NCBI GenBank assembly: GCA_021234155.1
Contig: JAJEKV010000004.1
Location: forward strand, 9,924,109 to 9,988,108
Length of the DNA: 64,000 nt
Direction: 5' to 3'
Source of the DNA: Isoetes taiwanensis
Lineage: Eukaryota > Streptophyta > Lycopodiopsida > Isoetales > Isoetaceae
Below, piece by piece: positions 1 through 10,458 of the stretch. Under the pieces are notes generated by a model that worked only from the letters and a program-made list of their open reading frames with translations, searched no databases and was not told the DNA's origin. Position 1 is the first letter of the stretch. Each line of letters starts with the position of its first letter. Position numbers and translations under genes: made by a program.

Positions 1-2413
1 TTTGGAGCATTTCGTACCATTGGTCCATGTAACCATTTTAAGAAAATAAAAAACAGCGCACTGGCAAGTGAAGAATCAATAGCATTCAAGGGGAGTGCTG
101 CAAGTCAGTAGCCATTGTTCTTTATTGAATTGCTTTCTATATGCTCTAATACCAAACAAAGAATATAGTTGAAATTCACAATTGTAAATTAGTTAAACAA
201 TTTCATTTATACAAGCAAGATTAGGCTAGCAATGTAAACCATTGAATTTACAATGAAATGCATTGAGAGCATCCTACTGGATTGACTGTAGAAAGCTAGA
301 AAGTAATAAAAACATGTTAGAAACACATATTCTAAACCATTTTACATGAGCAAACACTGGAGAAGAGACGTTTTTTTTATTTATGCGCTCCATTATCCAA
401 TACAGTCTCCTCCTAGGAAATAAAGATAGAGTTAAAGGATGGTGAAAATATGATGTAACATAAACTACCGTCTGGTGAAATTCCTGGAATATTCCCAATT
501 TTTTTATTTCAAGAAACCAGGGGTTACACTGTACAGGCGATGCCGCTTGAATGCTGCTAGAGCCATTTGCCAATCTAATCGTGTTCCATCCTAAGCCATG
601 CCTGCTCTGCCATAGCCAGCAAACACAAACCTTCATGCTGTGGCCATAGCCATGGCATCACCAAGGCTCTCATGCCGGAGTTAGCCGACCATGGACTATG
701 CAGTTCTTCCTACCTTGCTTAATGTAAAAGCTCGGTTAATGCAGTTCTGGCTGCCGGGATCAGGATCCTATAGAGATCCTTGTTTTTTTAGCTTGAATAC
801 CCCCATTCTTGAGCCAGATCTGGTGGATCTTCGATATGAAATAGGAGCGAGGAAATAGGGGCTTGGACTTGCAACAGTTCATCTGTGGCGTGCTATTCCA
901 ATGGTTGGCACATGATGACCATCCTTTGAATTTTGGAAGGCCGATACTGGCTGCTCCAATTCTTTGATTGGTGGCCAAGTTAACGTGTTCCAACATTTTA
1001 CTGAAGGTCAAGTCAATGAGTCATTCCATGTAGGCTAGTTATTCCACGTAGGTTCCTCTCACAAACCTTTACAAAATAAAAGTAGGCAATTTTTTTGGCA
1101 AATCTTGCAAAACAAATTCTATTCATTTTTGTCTTTGCATTATGCCCTTTTATTTTTTCTTTGCCCCTAAAGTGCAAATCTTGCTCATATTGGTGAAAGG
1201 GCATATTGGGTGATATGCCAATAAAAACCTAGATATTCTTTGTAATGGACCTAAACCTGTTGTTGTTGCAGGTAATTTACCCCCTGGGTGTTAGCTTAGG
1301 TATTGTCCCTTTGACTAATGGTCACAGAGTTTCAACTCTGAGATCGATCTAGTTCGAGTTTGATCTTGGGTTTTAGCCAAGCTAACCCGACATTGCTGCA
1401 ATATACTCTCTCGATCTCCTCCAATATATGGATAGAGATTATGCAATACAACAGCGTTGGGGCGTCGGAAGGCAACCGTCGTGCGCAACACCTTGTTTTA
1501 TTGCGATACAAAGGTAAATTCAATTGTAAAAACTAGTCATGCAGAACACAAGGGGAGGGAAGGGAATGAGAAAGACAGACCACATTTGGAACCATAATAC
1601 AATGATGAGAATAGGGGTAGCAAAAACTAGGGATTAATGATGTAGGATGAGGAAGCCAAAAGAAGTTCCAAGGAGCTAGCATCAAAAGGCCCCATCCAAG
1701 GAACCAGAAATAGGCAATTGTTTCTGGGAAATTTTTATCTAGAAGGTTTGGAACTGGCAAGGTGTTGATAGTTTCCTCTAAATTATCATGAATGCGAAGT
1801 TGTTCCTCTAGAAGAGATTCTTTAATATCGTGATTGCAGATCGTTCAAACCTCTTAATAAATGATATCGGATTAGAATATTTAGGTTGTTATGGAAGGCC
1901 TTCCTCAAATGAATATCTAGCATAAATAACAGGGAGTTTCTTTTGTATTTTTGTTCGTTGTATTTCACAAGGTCTACTAATCGATTAGTATTCATGGATT
2001 TTAGGTCTCTACCTCCCCTTCCCCAAGCACAAGCGATGTGAAACAGAGATATCATCCATCATACTATAACAAAATGAATCAAAATACAGATATAACATAT
2101 CTAATCTAACTAATCTAATCAACATGATTAGGGTTTGTTTGTTAGTCTAGGTTACATCTGGGTTCTTAGGTTCTAGAGATCGTCTAAGACTAAGAACAGA
2201 TACTAAGAACAAGTGTGAAGCTTGCATTCACTGACAAAATTGGCACTAACCGGATCCTTGGCTGGCTCCAATGCCTTGGAATGAATCCATACCGCTGAAA
2301 TGGATGAGGATCTCGGAATCGTCTTGAAACATGAGCTTGGCTATTGCTGCAAGGTCGGATTCCTAAGAACGCAATTTTTAAGGTTCTGCCCTTTTACTCC
2401 TATGATTTCGGGT
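1..2413. other. Intergenic sequence without recognisable gene
   Basis: AT-rich DNA. I see no open frame with a recognisable domain and no splice-bounded exon that I trust. Near 1,260-1,520 the minus strand has short open stretches without family resemblance. The block ends where copia integrase homology begins abruptly. Confidence 0.6.
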
Positions 2414-2417
2414 GATT

Positions 2418-4692
2418 TCGGGCTGAAGCAGTAAGGTACTCAGTTTACCTTCTCAATAGATTGCCCACTGTTGTTGTGAAAAATCAGACTTTTGAACAAG
2501 CTTTCACTGGCATAAAGCCAAATTTGTCTCACTTGCGTGTCTTTGGATGTGCTGCCTTTATGCTTATTCCCAAAGCAAATCGCAAGAAACTTGAGCATAT
2601 CAGCAAGAAAATGATCTTTGTGGGTTTCTCTGACTAGTGCAAGCATGGTTATAGGCTGATTGACCCGGATACCAAGAAGCTTTGTGTTAGTCACGATGTT
2701 ATTTTCCATGAAGATGTTTCGGCATTTCAGCAAGGTTCAAAAACTTCTAATGTGGAATTTCTTGATATCTCTGCATGGATAACAGATGACGCCATAGCTT
2801 CTAATCCATCGGACTTAATTTCTGATATTCCAGAACCTGCAGCAGATCCATCACCTGCAGCAGTCCCAGCACCTGCAGTGCTTACTGCACCCCTGTTTCC
2901 TGATCATGGCGCAGATCTTGACACATCCGATCAAGGAGGAGATCTTGACCCATCTGATCCAGGAGTTGATTTTGATCATCCTAATCAAGGAGGAGTTGAA
3001 GAAGAACTTGGTCGAGGTAAAAGGAAACGTTTCCCTCCTCAAAGGTTTGCTTTCTATGCTGAAATTATGCCCAGCATTATGGAGTTTTGTGGTGCTGCTA
3101 TCATCAGTGAACGCACCAGCTATCGTGAAGCTATTTCATGTGCTGCTGCACCTCATTGGCAGCAGGCAATGGACCACTAAATGGATTCTATTGTTCAAAA
3201 TGGCACTTGGGATTTGGTTCCTCTTCCTCATGATAGGAAGGTCGTTGGTAATAAATGGGTCTACACATGCAAGCGCCATCCTGATGGCACCATCAGCAGC
3301 TACAAAGCACGCTTGGTTGCACAGGGTTTCAGCCAGCAATATGGCATTGATTACTTGGAAACCTTTTCTCCAGTGGTCAAAATGATAAGCATTTGCATTC
3401 TTCTTGCATTTGCTGCTCATTATAATCTTGAGGTTCATCAAACAGATGTCAAGACAGCATTTCTTAATGGCAAACTTGATGAAGAAATATACATGAAGCA
3501 ACCTTAGGGTTATGTCTGAGCATTTAGTATGCAAATTGACGAAGGCACTTTATGGATTAAAGCAAGCATCACGTGCTTGGTACAAGACCATAGATTCTTT
3601 CTTCAAAGACCAAGGATTCCAGCTTATTGAGGCTGATTCTAATGTCTACATCCGTCGTCAAAGCAAGTTCTTACTCATCATTGCTTTGTATGTGGATGAT
3701 TCCTTGCTCATAGGCAACAATAATGAGCACATTGCTGAATTCAAGACAAAGCTTGCTGCCAAGTTTCCAATGGTAGACTTGGGTGAAGCTCGCTATTGTT
3801 TGGGTTTGCAAATTGCAAGAGACCGGAACAACGGGATTCTTCATATCTCTCAAAAGAAGTGCATTGAAGAAATGCTTGAGTGCTTTGGCATGGCTGATTG
3901 CAATCCATCTAAAGTTCCTATGAATCCAGGTACTCTTCTCACTAAGAAAGATTGTCCACAATCTGATGCTGAACGTCATTCTAGGCAAAAGTTCCATTTC
4001 CGCAATTGATTGGCAGCCTCATGTATTGCATGGTTTGCATCAGACCCGATATTGCATTTGCTGTTATAGCTCTCAGCCAATTTTCAGCAGATCCAGGTCA
4101 TAAGCATTGGGAAATGGCCAAGCACATTCTCCGCTACTTAAAGGGTACTGCTGATTATGGCCTTACATATCGCAGCAATAGTGATGCTTTTTCATTGCTG
4201 ACATATAGTGATTCCTCACTTAGCGATGTGATAGACAACTCCAGGTCCACATCCGGCATTTGTTTTCTGCTTGCCAATGCTGCCATTGCTTGGATCAGTA
4301 AGAAACAGGGGCATGTATCGCTTTCATCCACTGAAGCAGAGTATATTGTAGCATCTACAGCAGCCCGTAAGATCATTAGTTTGAAGGACTTTCTTGCCGG
4401 CATTGGGCAACGCACTTCTGGACCAGCAACAAGGATGCTCATGGATAACAAAGGTGGCATTGATTGGTGCTCCGCTGAAGTTCGACATCCAAAACCTAAG
4501 CATGTTCCCAAGCATTATCATTTTGTAAGGGACCTTGTGGTTGATAAATAGGTTCAGATTGAGCATGTTCCTCCATGGGGCAATACCGCAGATCTCTTGA
4601 CTAAGCCTTTGGCTCGTGAGCTCTTTGAGCGACATCGACTTGGTATTGGTCTTGATAGATTCCAGATCTCATCTCCAGGAGGAGGAGGTTGA
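2418..4692 (+). pseudogene. Decayed copia polyprotein: integrase C-terminus, RT, RNase H
   Basis: Conceptual translation shows the end of integrase (YLLNRLPT..., then SHLRVFGCAAF). An acidic, proline-rich linker follows, then copia reverse transcriptase (GNKWVYTCKRHPDG, YKARLVAQGFSQQYGIDY, QTDVKTAFLNG, the catalytic LYVDDSLLIG) and RNase H (SLSSTEAEYIVAS, ending ADLLTKPL). It once encoded the enzymes that copy element RNA into DNA and insert it. It is broken: in-frame stops after FSD (near 2637), after QAMDH (3178) and after KQP (about 3507), and frameshifts near 3510 and 4000 between otherwise collinear segments. A further stop (TAG) follows VVDK near 4549. The catalytic YVDD is retained, so the damage looks moderate in age. 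The final stop is the TGA at 4690-4692, just before the polypurine tract. Confidence 0.9.
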
Positions 4693-4725
4693 GCATGGAG
4701 ATGGTGACCTCTCATCAAGGAGGAG

Positions 4726-5059
4726 TGTCATATGATATCGAGATCACCATCTTGCTGCTTGACAGCACTGACAGCACTCAGCACATAGGTGCTGACTATG
4801 TGCTGAATCAGCACTTCACCAGCACCTACACCAGCCCATCCACTTGCCTTAATTAGCTACGACATCCACTTGCCTTAATTAGTTACGGCATAATTAGGTA
4901 TGGTTGGTAATGGGAGCAGTTATTATTTACTGCCCCTTTTTATATCTTGTATTCATACTTACGTTCAATACAATTCCATTTCGCCTTTGTTTTGGGAGCT
5001 TGCGCTCTCGGATATTGGTGTGCATCCCCTTCTCTCCCTTTCTTGGTGCAACCTTGACA
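4726..5059 (+). repeat. 3' LTR of the copia element
   Basis: It starts with TGTCA directly after a purine-rich tract and ends with TTGACA, giving the TG...CA boundaries expected of an LTR, about 334 bp. Its first 100 bases are rich in alternating CAGCAC/GTGCTG words that can form small hairpins. A TATATC-rich stretch near 4940 could hold promoter or polyadenylation signals. The end position is inferred from the terminal inverted dinucleotides only, since no second LTR is present. Confidence 0.7.
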
Positions 5060-7261
5060 TGGATTAACCTGGCACACAGTTGGGCACACATTTACTAGTT
5101 AAAACTAAAAAGAAATAACTTACTGCTCCGAGCCAATTTCTCTTTTCCAATCAAACTATGCATTCTTCAATTTGTTCCATGTTCTTTCATAGGTTTCGTC
5201 ATCTTGTAGGAGGGCCGAACTTCAATTTTGCAATCAAAACATTATCTCCGGTGCATTTAAGATTGCAGAAAAACATGATAAACAGTGATAAACATCGTCG
5301 AGACTAGATATAGCTAAGAAGAATAAAGGAATATATTCTAGGTTGTCCTTCAAATCATTAAGGAAAGGAACTAATCGGCCAGTTAATACTGAGTAATCAA
5401 ATAAGATTCATGTTCACCTATATTGAACCAATATTACCATGCAGATGGAACAAGCTGAGGAGCATAGCTAGAAAATAAGCCTTGTTTAGCTTGTAAATGC
5501 GCTTGTCAGTTGAGGTCCTCATGACCATATCTAGACCAAACATATATGCAGCAATACTTGGAGCTAACATATTTGGAAATTAGAAAGCTATCAATACCAT
5601 GCATGCAGAAGTTCAACCGACAAAGTATCTCAAGCATGCACAACTTTAGAAAATAAGAAAGAAACAAATCCAGTCTGGTGAAGGATAAGAAATGTTATAT
5701 AATCGAGTTAATTTACTTGAAGCAATCCAACAAGAAATGAAATGTCATCTAGATAGCCAGAGCCAACACCTATTACCCGTTCCAGAATAAATATTTTTAG
5801 TAGCTTAACTTGGTAAATAGAAAATGTAACAGACTGCAAGCCCAGCATACAAATGTCAAACTTACATGTCGTTGATGATGGAAATCAAGAGAATAAGGTA
5901 AGAATCAATTATATAACTCTAAACATGCCACCACCCAATCTGACTACGCCTATGACTGTGAAAAACCGTGAACACGTCCAACTAATCAATCACATCCTGC
6001 AAAATATTGTTGGCTCCTAATTTTTTGAGCAATGCCTATATTTAATATTACCGACTTTGATCTCAAATGCACATTTCAATGCCTGCAAAAGCAAGAATAC
6101 ATCAAGACTGTACATAGATGGAATATCTTTTCTTGGGGGCATTGTCTAATAAAGTTCAAAGTTTGTTTTTCCAAAGTAGAGTACTTAACAAATGTAGAAG
6201 AAATAATCCAACCAGTGCCTCTGCAAAGTCAAGCAATCCAGGTACCATGAACTGACTTATAAAATGCATGGTAAAACTCTTGAATGCTTGTAAGGCCAAC
6301 TTCATGATGACTAAGTTTACCATAAGAACTAAATGTATTATACATAGATGGTTAGCTTACTCATCAATGAGCCATGTCAGCTTCTATAGCTGCCACCTAT
6401 CATGCTCAAGCTCAAAGAATCAAGAAATACGATCACCCAATTTCTTCCTAATGTTTTCTCCATTATGTGGAAGCGAAGGGTGCATGTGAATTTCCACTTG
6501 CTGCATGAGCCATTTAAGGCCTTACATTGAGGATAAAATTTTGTAGAAGACATGGTACAACATGGCTATTGCCAGAAAATAGACAGCAACTAAAAGATGT
6601 AAACCATGACTCTTAAGACTGTCCTCAAAGTGCCAACATTTGCTATAGAAAGTTGAATGCCTCTTATGCTTTGGATTAAGAAGTAGAATGGTTCAAGGGG
6701 CAGCTTCGAAGGCCCACATTGTTTCATAGATTCCAGCACTCCATATTAACCTCTGAAACAAATTTGAACCTGATTTGTGGAGCCACGTATTCCACCCAAC
6801 GGATCTTGTAAGGTGCATGCTTCCGTCGTTTGGGGCAGAAAGCCGCTTGAGGCATTTCTAGCTCTTGACTAATAAAAAAAAGTTTACCATAGAATGTGCT
6901 TAAGCACGAGGATCACATAAATGGGAGGACCTATTGAATCCAGTAATATCAAAGGAGTGCTTTTGATTCTTCGGTTGTTGCCTGAGCCACTTAAGGCCAT
7001 TGATCCAGAAAAAAATGATCTAATTTATCAACTTCAAGAGCAAGGACCCTAGAAGGTTGTGTATTAGCCAGAATGCTCTGGTCACCGGAGTGGTTGCAGA
7101 ACTATAAGTATTAAATTTCAGGAGTATTTCTTATTTTGGAGATCATCCGATCAAAAAATAGGAGATCCAATGGGTGAGACTGATTTTTAGATGGTATCCA
7201 GACATGTGGATAGCTTAGAAATCCAAGATTTGTCACACCTCCCTCTAGGCAAGCCTGCAAA
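5060..7261. other. Intergenic sequence, nothing recognised
   Basis: AT-rich. It contains only short open frames lacking motifs, and no tRNA, LTR or clear splice-bounded exon is visible. Confidence 0.55.
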
Positions 7262-7800
7262 AAAAAAGTCAACGATCAACACCACTCATAAGATGTGCCT
7301 GAGGGCGGTTTCAAAATTTCAAAAAGGCAATCTGCACATGTTGTGAGTGGCCTCACCAAATTGGGTGACCTTTTGATCATTTTTTATGTTTTAAGATGGC
7401 AGTGCGCTTGGCATGTTGGTAAGATCATGGACTTACTGCCACATGCCAAGAGGTTAGGAGTTCAAACCCTTTAATTATGACAAAAAAATGACCTAAAAAA
7501 AGCGAACGGTTAACACACTTACAAGATGCACTTGATGGCAGTTTAAAACTTTCAAAAAGGCCATCCTTGCATGTTGTGTGTGGCGTCACCAAATTTGGTG
7601 ATCTTTGGATTATTTTGGAACTTTTAAGATGGTATTCTAGCATAACAGATGATTTGAAGCTCAATTACATTATCAGAATTAAATTTTGGCATATGCAAGG
7701 TGCAAAATAATGAAACCACTCACAACATGCACCAAAAGTTAGTTTAAAATTTTTAAAAGGGCTATCCACACATGTTGAGAGTGGTTTGGTTAATTTTGAT
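7262..7800. repeat. Degenerate tandem repeat, three units of ~200-230 bp
   Basis: Three diverged copies follow each other. The landmarks in each are CACTCA.AAGATG, then AAAATTTCAAAAAGG or a variant, then a CATGTTGTGAGTGG-like block. Units begin near 7277, 7510 and 7712. The first unit is extended by the SINE-like segment at 7399. The divergence suggests an old array rather than an active satellite. Confidence 0.6.
7399..7500 (+). mobile_element. SINE-like, tRNA-related segment
   Basis: An A-box-like TTGGCATGTTGGTAAG is followed about 45 bases later by a B-box-like GAGTTCAAACCC and then an A-rich tail. This is the arrangement of a tRNA-derived SINE promoter. It interrupts the first unit of the local tandem repeat. 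I could not find a clear flanking duplication, so the ends are approximate. Confidence 0.4.
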
Positions 7801-8259
7801 CAAAAATTCGATTTTTCTTCTAGTTTTTTTTTCAGTTTTTTCTGGAATACACAGTGCCACGCTGGCCTGCAAGAAGATGAAGGCAACCCATCGCCCCGCC
7901 ATTTCGCCCAAAAATAGGCGAGACCCTTACATATCAAATACCACCCCTATTCTATATCATGAACCCTAGCCTCCATATATCCCAAGGTCGGATGCAACGT
8001 AGAGTTTTCCTCTAAAATGTATTTAATTCTTTGGACTCTAAATTTAGAGAATGTTCTACCGAATGTCTTAAGTGTATTATGTGGCAGACAAAAAGTCATT
8101 GCAAAGAAAATAAAAAGGTAATCAAAGTTTTGAATGGACAGGGTAAAACTGAATTTGTGAAGCATTCGATTTTGGGTTCAAAAGATTGGAACTATGATAG
8201 ATTTGTAGAGCCAGATCCGAATTCCGCATTGGATTGGAGAGTGCGAATTCGTCTGTGTT
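7801..8259. other. Intergenic sequence, nothing recognised
   Basis: No domain-bearing frame is visible. It contains short plus-strand frames that run into the adjacent structured repeat. Confidence 0.5.
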
Positions 8260-8437
8260 CCCATCGATCCGAGACATCGGATCGCCATTCTAGAATGGGA
8301 CGAGCATGCATGTTTTGCATGCATGCGGGCGGCGCATGCCCGTTCTGGTTGGGAGTTCGCTATTTTAGGCGCGTTTACGCCCGACTTCTCATCGGGCGCT
8401 TCCTCTTCTCTCAATAGCATACCTTATTCTCTTTGAA
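8260..8437 (+). repeat. Structured unit, copy 1a
   Basis: First unit of the dispersed repeat. It lacks the TTTCATGCGAG junction on its left, so CCCATCGATCCGAG is the probable element end. The outermost unit of the inverted relative stops at the same place, which supports this boundary. Confidence 0.7.
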
Positions 8438-8624
8438 TTGTTTCAGGAGGGGAGGGGCTTCTTCCGCTTTGGTTTGGCCAATTTGGCGTTTCTTTCATCT
8501 TTGTCCTTTCTCGGCCTTTAGCCTTCATCCCGCGTGACCTTCGCCCTCGATCCTAGTTTGTTAAGGAAGTCCTTTGGTATTCCGGGCGGTTTGTTGGTTT
8601 CATGCGAGAGTCCCATTCTAGAAT

Positions 8625-8795
8625 CCCATCGATCCGAGACATCGGATCGCCATTCTAGAATGGGACGAGCATGCATGTTTTGCATGCATGCGGCGGCGAT
8701 GCCCGCTCAGTTGGGAGTTCGCTATTTTAGGCGCGTTTACGCCCGACTTCTCATCGGCGCTTCCTCTTCTCTCGCCATACCTTATTCTCTTTGAA
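8625..8795 (+). repeat. Structured unit, copy 1b
   Basis: A direct repeat of 8260-8437 with small indels, for example the loss of bases in the GCGGGCGGCGCATGCC segment. It joins the body containing the 8992-9070 hairpin. Confidence 0.75.
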
Positions 8796-8991
8796 CCCAC
8801 CCTCCCCTTCTTTGTTATTGTATTTTTTATCGGCGGCGCGGCGTAATCAGCCCCTCCACTCTGGGAGGTTTGTTTTGTCTTGTTTTTGTTGGTGATGTGC
8901 AGGTACAGGTTAGCGAGCGGCATCTGTTTCGACTTTTCCATTCGTGGGTTTTGGGAGCGATTTTTATGCCTTACTTTTGTCCAAGCCCCTT

Positions 8992-9070
8992 GCCGAAGGC
9001 TTATCACTAGGGTTTTTCCTCGAAAACCCGAAAGGGCGGGGTTTTTTAATCCCGGTGATAAGCTTTCGGC
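8992..9070 (+). other. Long conserved stem-loop in the repeat body
   Basis: GCCGAAGGCTTATCAC pairs with GTGATAAGCTTTCGGC around a G+C-rich loop containing further short complementary runs (AACCCG...CGGGGTT). The same structure occurs in the inverted relative at about 40881-40959. There, changes in the outer stem leave mostly G-T pairs rather than mismatches, so pairing potential persists. Confidence 0.65.
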
Positions 9071-9320
9071 AGGTACATTAGCCCAGTCTCTATTAGCATT
9101 GTATTTTGTTGGGGTCCAAATGATATAATTGGATTTTCCCTTTATTTTTTATGGGTAGTTCGCATGTGTGCGGCTACCCACTATCCACCATTGTAGAAAA
9201 TCTGCTGAGATGAATGAGAAGCAAGTCTAAGTCGGATTGTTGGTTTCATGCGAGTCCCATTCTAGAATGATTGGTTTTTCGAGATTAAAGGATGCCTACT
9301 GTGGTAAAATTGGCAAGTTG

Positions 9321-9461
9321 GCCCATCGCGACGGTGGTCTAGTAGTAAGGTCTTGTATTAGGGTGATCCCCACTAGGGTTCAAAACCCACTAGCTACCAT
9401 TAGATGGGAGACGTGGGCTGGTGCAAGTCCCACCAACCATGTCGTCAAACCAAAAAAAAAA
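9321..9461 (+). mobile_element. tRNA-derived SINE with target-site duplication
   Basis: A 141-bp insertion is bounded by a perfect 10-bp duplication, TGGCAAGTTG (9311-9320 and 9462-9471). It carries a pol III A-box-like TGGTCTAGTAGTAAGG, a B-box-like GGGTTCAAAACCC about 30 bases later, and a short A-tail at 9452-9461. This is the standard anatomy of a plant SINE: pol III transcription, then LINE-mediated insertion. The intact duplication suggests a fairly recent event. The two LINE families in the window are candidate partners, but no 3'-end match to either was demonstrated. Confidence 0.82.
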
Positions 9462-9471
9462 TGGCAAGTTG

Positions 9472-10355
9472 AAGTTATGCAGATGCGATTTGCTGACCTG
9501 ATGATGTTGGGATAGGTGATGTTGGCATATGAACACTGCAGATTGGACAGAATTAAAGGAGGCAGGCAAACATACTGCAGAAAACTTTTGAATGCTTGCT
9601 CAAGCTTTTGCCGAGAAAAGTTCTCAGTTGCTCAGGCTTTTCTAGCCTGAAGATATTGATTGAAGTGCAACGATTAGCTTTGTTTTCTGGAGAGTAGAAC
9701 AGTGAAAAAACTGGCAGCAGGATTTTGCGAATGATTTTGTATCTTACCGCTTTACGCCCTCCAGATGCTTTTGCTTGAAAGCAACCAAATGCATGCAGTC
9801 TCCAAGTTCTGTTGGATATTCGCTCCAGCCTGATTTGGCAAGAAACTGCGAATTCGATATATATATATATATTTTTTTCTTGGCTACTACCTCTCGCCCT
9901 CCATTCGGAATGTTCTGCTCTTATTCCTTTCAACACTTGCATCTACGCCATTCAAACCATATATTCATGGCATATTCTTGTATTAGCACAAGCCCGCCTA
10001 GGTTTGCCCTATGGGCAACCCAAAAAACCCAGAAAAGGGAAGTTCAAAACAAATACCATTCTACACTTTAGGAAAGTCAAGCCTGCCCTAATTGTTTCTA
10101 AGATACTAGTTAAAGAAGTGTTCTGCAGAGTTTTCATGGAAGAAAAAACTCAGTACAATAGTACTAAAGAAGTTTTTTACAGAGTTTTTCAAAGAAAACT
10201 ATATCGGTTATATGATCTTATGAGGAATTTCACATCTTTGCATGTTGTTTACTCAGGAAGGCTCTTTTGTTTTTACCTTGAGACATTTGTACACGAAGTG
10301 ACGCTAGCTAGGTGTTAAATGTAGCAAAGAAGGTTCCTGAGACATCAGAGAAGAA
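9472..10355. other. Intergenic sequence, nothing recognised
   Basis: It contains a short (AT)n run near 9859. Overlapping open frames at 9775-10318 show no recognisable domain. Confidence 0.5.
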
Positions 10356-10458
10356 GGGGTTAAACCCCCTTTAGAGCCCATTACGGCAAATAAATGGGCG
10401 GGCCCGCGGCGAGCCCATTTATTTTTGCCGTAACGGGCGAGAAAGGGGGTTTGACCCC
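10356..10458. repeat. ~103-bp foldback hairpin
   Basis: Left arm GGGGTTAAACCCCCTTT...GCCCATTACGGCAAATAAATGGGC pairs with the right arm GCCCATTTATTTTTGCCGTAACGGGC...AAAGGGGGTTTGACCCC across a GC-rich loop (GGGCCCGCGGCGA). The arms are about 44 bp with few mismatches. It could be a foldback MITE or a hairpin RNA locus. No flanking duplication was identified. Confidence 0.7.

Larger units (their letters stand above)
2414..5059 (+). mobile_element. 5'-truncated Ty1/copia retrotransposon with 3' LTR
   Basis: The element starts inside the C-terminal part of integrase. It continues through reverse transcriptase and RNase H, a polypurine tract (AAGGAGGAG just before 4726) and one LTR that begins TGTCATATGATATC and ends TTGACA. 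The domain order integrase, reverse transcriptase, RNase H identifies Ty1/copia. The 5' LTR, gag, protease and most of integrase are absent upstream, so the copy is truncated. No flanking duplication can be tested because the left end is missing. Confidence 0.88.
8260..9268 (+). mobile_element. Hairpin-rich two-unit dispersed repeat, copy 1
   Basis: This non-coding block is built as unit, spacer, unit, body. Two copies of a ~175-bp unit (8260-8437 and 8625-8795) start CCCATCGATCCGAG and end CTCTTTGAA. A ~190-bp spacer separates them and a ~470-bp body follows. The second unit is preceded by, and the body ends with, the same TTTCATGCGAG...CCCATTCTAGAAT junction. Each unit is packed with perfect or near-perfect hairpins: CGATCCGA/TCGGATCG, a CCATTCTAGAATGG palindrome, GCATGCA/TGCATGC and GCGC...GCCCGA/TCGGGCGC. 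An inverted relative with the same order lies at 40687-41774. No protein-coding capacity, primer-binding site or clear flanking duplication was seen. Class unknown. Confidence 0.7.

Noticed and set aside
274-636. 120-codon minus-strand frame at the left edge
   Set aside because: Low-complexity hydrophobic composition with no recognisable motif. Not supported as a gene.
8260-9268. Interpretation as an LTR retrotransposon (TRIM) or hammerhead retrozyme
   Set aside because: There is no primer-binding site, no polypurine tract and no target duplication. The CTGANGA/GAAA hammerhead core was not found in either unit.
8260-9268. Interpretation as a Helitron because of TC start and CTAG near the end
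   Set aside because: The terminal hairpin before CTRR and insertion between A and T are not present, and the outer ends do not fit in the inverted copy.
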